Source: a bacterium (GTDB lineage Bacteria > Hydrothermota > Tepidihabitantia > Tepidihabitantales > Tepidihabitantaceae). From it: 55,814 nt of DNA. Both the position numbers and the translations under genes were made by a program. Position 1 is the first letter of the stretch. Every line of letters starts with the position of its first letter. The notes under the pieces were generated by a model. That model had not been told where the DNA came from. It did not search any database and was given only the letters and a program-made list of their open reading frames with translations. This document shows positions 54,099 through 55,814 of the stretch, in pieces. The stretch covers positions 1 to 55,814 of the forward strand of contig DATJQV010000086.1 in the NCBI GenBank assembly GCA_035505375.1. The letters run 5' to 3'.

Positions 54099-55814
54099 AT
54101 GCCTGACCTTCCTCAATGGCTTGAGGGCCTGAACCCGCAGCAATTGCAGGCCGTCACTCATGGTGACGGGCCGCTGCTCATCATCGCCGGCGCGGGCACG
54201 GGCAAGACCAATACGCTTGCACACCGAGTGGCCTGGCTGATTCACCAGGGCGTGCAGCCGGGCCGGATTCTGCTGCTCACGTTCACGCGCCGGGCTGCGC
54301 AGGAGATGCTCAATCGCGCCCGCTCAGTGCTCGGCGCACGACGCATTACGCCAGACGCATTACGCCAGACGCCGGAAGCCGGAGGCGTCGAGCGTGGAGC
54401 GTGGAGCGTGGAGCGTATCTGGGGCGGCACGTTCCACTCGATGGCGAACCGGCTGCTGCGCACCTACGGCCGCGTCGTGGGCTTGCAGCCGGACTTCACC
54501 GTGATGGACGAATCGGACTCGTCCGACATGCTGGGCCTGATTCGGGCGCAGATGGGCCTCACATCGAAGGAGAAGCGTTTCCCGCGGAAGTCGACCATTC
54601 GTTCCATCTACTCGCGGGTCGTGAATTCGCGCGAGCCGCTCGGAACGGTGCTCAAGAAGGACTACCCTTGGTGCGTCGAGGCCGAGGAGGGTCTCCGAGC
54701 CATCTTCAACACCTACACCAAGCGGAAGGGCGCGCGGCAGGTGCTGGACTACGATGACCTGCTCTTGTTCTGGGACCATGCGCTCGCGGATGAGACGGTC
54801 GCCGACGCGATGGCCGCGCGGTTCGACCACATCCTCGTGGACGAGTACCAGGACACGAATATCATCCAGGCTGAAATCCTCCAGCGCCTGCGGCAGAAGA
54901 ACCACAACATCACAGTCGTCGGCGACGACTGCCAGTCCATCTACTCGTTCCGGGCCGCGACTATCAAGAATATCCTCGACTTCCCGGAGCAATTCCCGGG
55001 CGCGACGGTGGTAACGCTGGAACAGAACTACCGTTCGGTCCAGCCGATTCTCGACGTAGGAAACGCGGTGATGAAGCCGGCCCCTCATCGCTACACGAAG
55101 AACCTCACGGCGGTGCGGGAGGGGAAGCAGAAGCCGGTGCTCGTGACCTGTCGGGACGAGGACGAGCAGGTGAAGGTCGTCTGCGACCAGATACTGGAAC
55201 ACCTGGAGCAGGGCATCAAGCTGCAACAGCAGGCGGTGCTGTTCCGGGCCGGGCATCATTCGGACCAGCTTGAAATCGAGCTGGCCCGCCGCAACATCCC
55301 GTTCCACAAATACGGCGGCCTGAAGTTCCTCGAAGCCGCGCACGTGAAGGACCTGCTCGCGCTTCTGCGTATCCTTGAGAACCCGCGTGACGACATGAGC
55401 TGGTTCCGCGTGTTGGAGATGCTCGAGGGCGTGGGTCCGAGGACGGTGGAGCGGTTCGTCGCCGACCTTGAGGCGCGAACCTACGACCTCGCGGTACTTG
55501 GCCAGATTACCATGCCGGCGGCCGCGCACGACCAGTACCAGGCGCTGTCACAGACCCTGCTGGCCCTGCGTAAGGAAGAGCTTCCGGTCGCGGTCCAGGT
55601 CGAGCGGCTGCGACGGTACTACGAGCCGTTCCTCGCCATCCTCTATGACAACCCGAAGCCGAGGCTGCGCGATCTCGAACAGCTTGAAGCGATTGCGCAG
55701 CGGTACACGTCGCGCGCCAACTTCATCTCAGACCTGACGCTCGACCCGCCGAACTCGACCGCGGACTTCGCCGGGCCGCCGTTCAAGGACGAGGACTGGC
55801 TCGTGCTTTCGACG
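54099..55814 (+). CDS. uvrD: UvrD/PcrA/Rep-family DNA helicase (3' end outside window)
   Basis: At least 572 residues of a superfamily 1A 3'-to-5' helicase for repair or replication. Seen: LNPQQLQAV (Q-motif), LIIAGAGTGKTNTL (motif I), LLLTFTRRAAQEML (Ia), ILVDEYQDTN (II), VVGDDCQSIYSFRAA (III), LEQNYRS (IV). Between motif Ia and GTFHSMANRLL, where relatives have a short loop, about 30 residues (ARRITPDALRQTPEAGG, then GAWSV) are encoded by tandem repeats (two ACGCATTACGCCAG units and several 7-bp GCGTGGA units, 54340-54415). TATACT lies 6 nt before the ATG, suggesting a leaderless start. Confidence 0.93.
   Translation, partial: MPDLPQWLEGLNPQQLQAVTHGDGPLLIIAGAGTGKTNTLAHRVAWLIHQGVQPGRILLLTFTRRAAQEMLNRARSVLGARRITPDALRQTPEAGGVERGAWSVERIWGGTFHSMANRLLRTYGRVVGLQPDFTVMDESDSSDMLGLIRAQMGLTSKEKRFPRKSTIRSIYSRVVNSREPLGTVLKKDYPWCVEAEEGLRAIFNTYTKRKGARQVLDYDDLLLFWDHALADETVADAMAARFDHILVDEYQDTNIIQAEILQRLRQKNHNITVVGDDCQSIYSFRAATIKNILDFPEQFPGATVVTLEQNYRSVQPILDVGNAVMKPAPHRYTKNLTAVREGKQKPVLVTCRDEDEQVKVVCDQILEHLEQGIKLQQQAVLFRAGHHSDQLEIELARRNIPFHKYGGLKFLEAAHVKDLLALLRILENPRDDMSWFRVLEMLEGVGPRTVERFVADLEARTYDLAVLGQITMPAAAHDQYQALSQTLLALRKEELPVAVQVERLRRYYEPFLAILYDNPKPRLRDLEQLEAIAQRYTSRANFISDLTLDPPNSTADFAGPPFKDEDWLVLST

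Overview
The window is about 56 kb of GC-rich bacterial DNA with no rRNA, tRNA or CRISPR that I can see. Its contents suggest an uncultured, anaerobic, H2-metabolising bacterium: two NAD-linked [FeFe] hydrogenases, a B12-dependent ribonucleotide reductase, exported proteins with TSDGGY repeats, and a Por-type-like C-terminal tail on one exported protein. The style recalls FCB-related or WOR-3-like candidate phyla, but that placement is a low-confidence guess.

Region 1 (1-13.5 kb) is a hydrogenase island. Locus one is hydC (cut by the window edge), an 1,101-residue HydB fused to a GltD/NfnB-like NADPH flavoprotein, and hydA. It runs on into a stand-alone receiver, a sensory [FeFe]-hydrogenase fused to a histidine kinase, and a receiver-histidine kinase hybrid. 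A new promoter then drives locus two: a second receiver, hydC, a minimal hydB and hydA, ending at a strong hairpin. The two enzymes probably couple H2 to different pyridine nucleotide or ferredoxin pools, with an H2-sensing phosphorelay between them.

Region 2 (13.5-26.4 kb) is accessory. It holds a DUF4258/DUF2283 pair, a small membrane protein, an SDR that has lost its catalytic Tyr and Lys, a DUF2130 coiled-coil protein, and an operon of TPR protein, zincin, nuclease-methylase fusion and HsdS with no translocase. It also holds an AbiE module whose toxin gene is broken by one amber codon, and an RHH-PIN toxin-antitoxin pair. Direct repeats and a strictly 12-bp-phased array lie among these modules.

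Region 3 (26.4-47.2 kb) is mostly chromosomal housekeeping and envelope genes: nrdJ, an O-methyltransferase, an EamA transporter, asparaginase, an SGNH protein, a VOC protein, an acyl-ACP-reductase-like enzyme, DUF2721, glmM, glmS, lipoproteins, a sulfatase-fold membrane enzyme, a PDZ protein and a GNAT protein.

Region 4 (47.2-55.8 kb) has a second 12-bp-phased array, two toxin-antitoxin modules (one toxin broken by an opal codon) separated by copies of one direct repeat, a TSDGGY-repeat exported protein, two tandem PilB-like ATPases with altered Walker B motifs, and the start of a UvrD helicase.

Two themes cross the window. Many single-gene units have a TTGACA-like/TAnnnT promoter whose -10 box lies only 6-12 nt before the start codon, which implies leaderless mRNAs. 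Short tandem-repeat tracts occur between genes and also, in frame, inside conserved genes (hydB, the sensory hydrogenase, hydA, uvrD).
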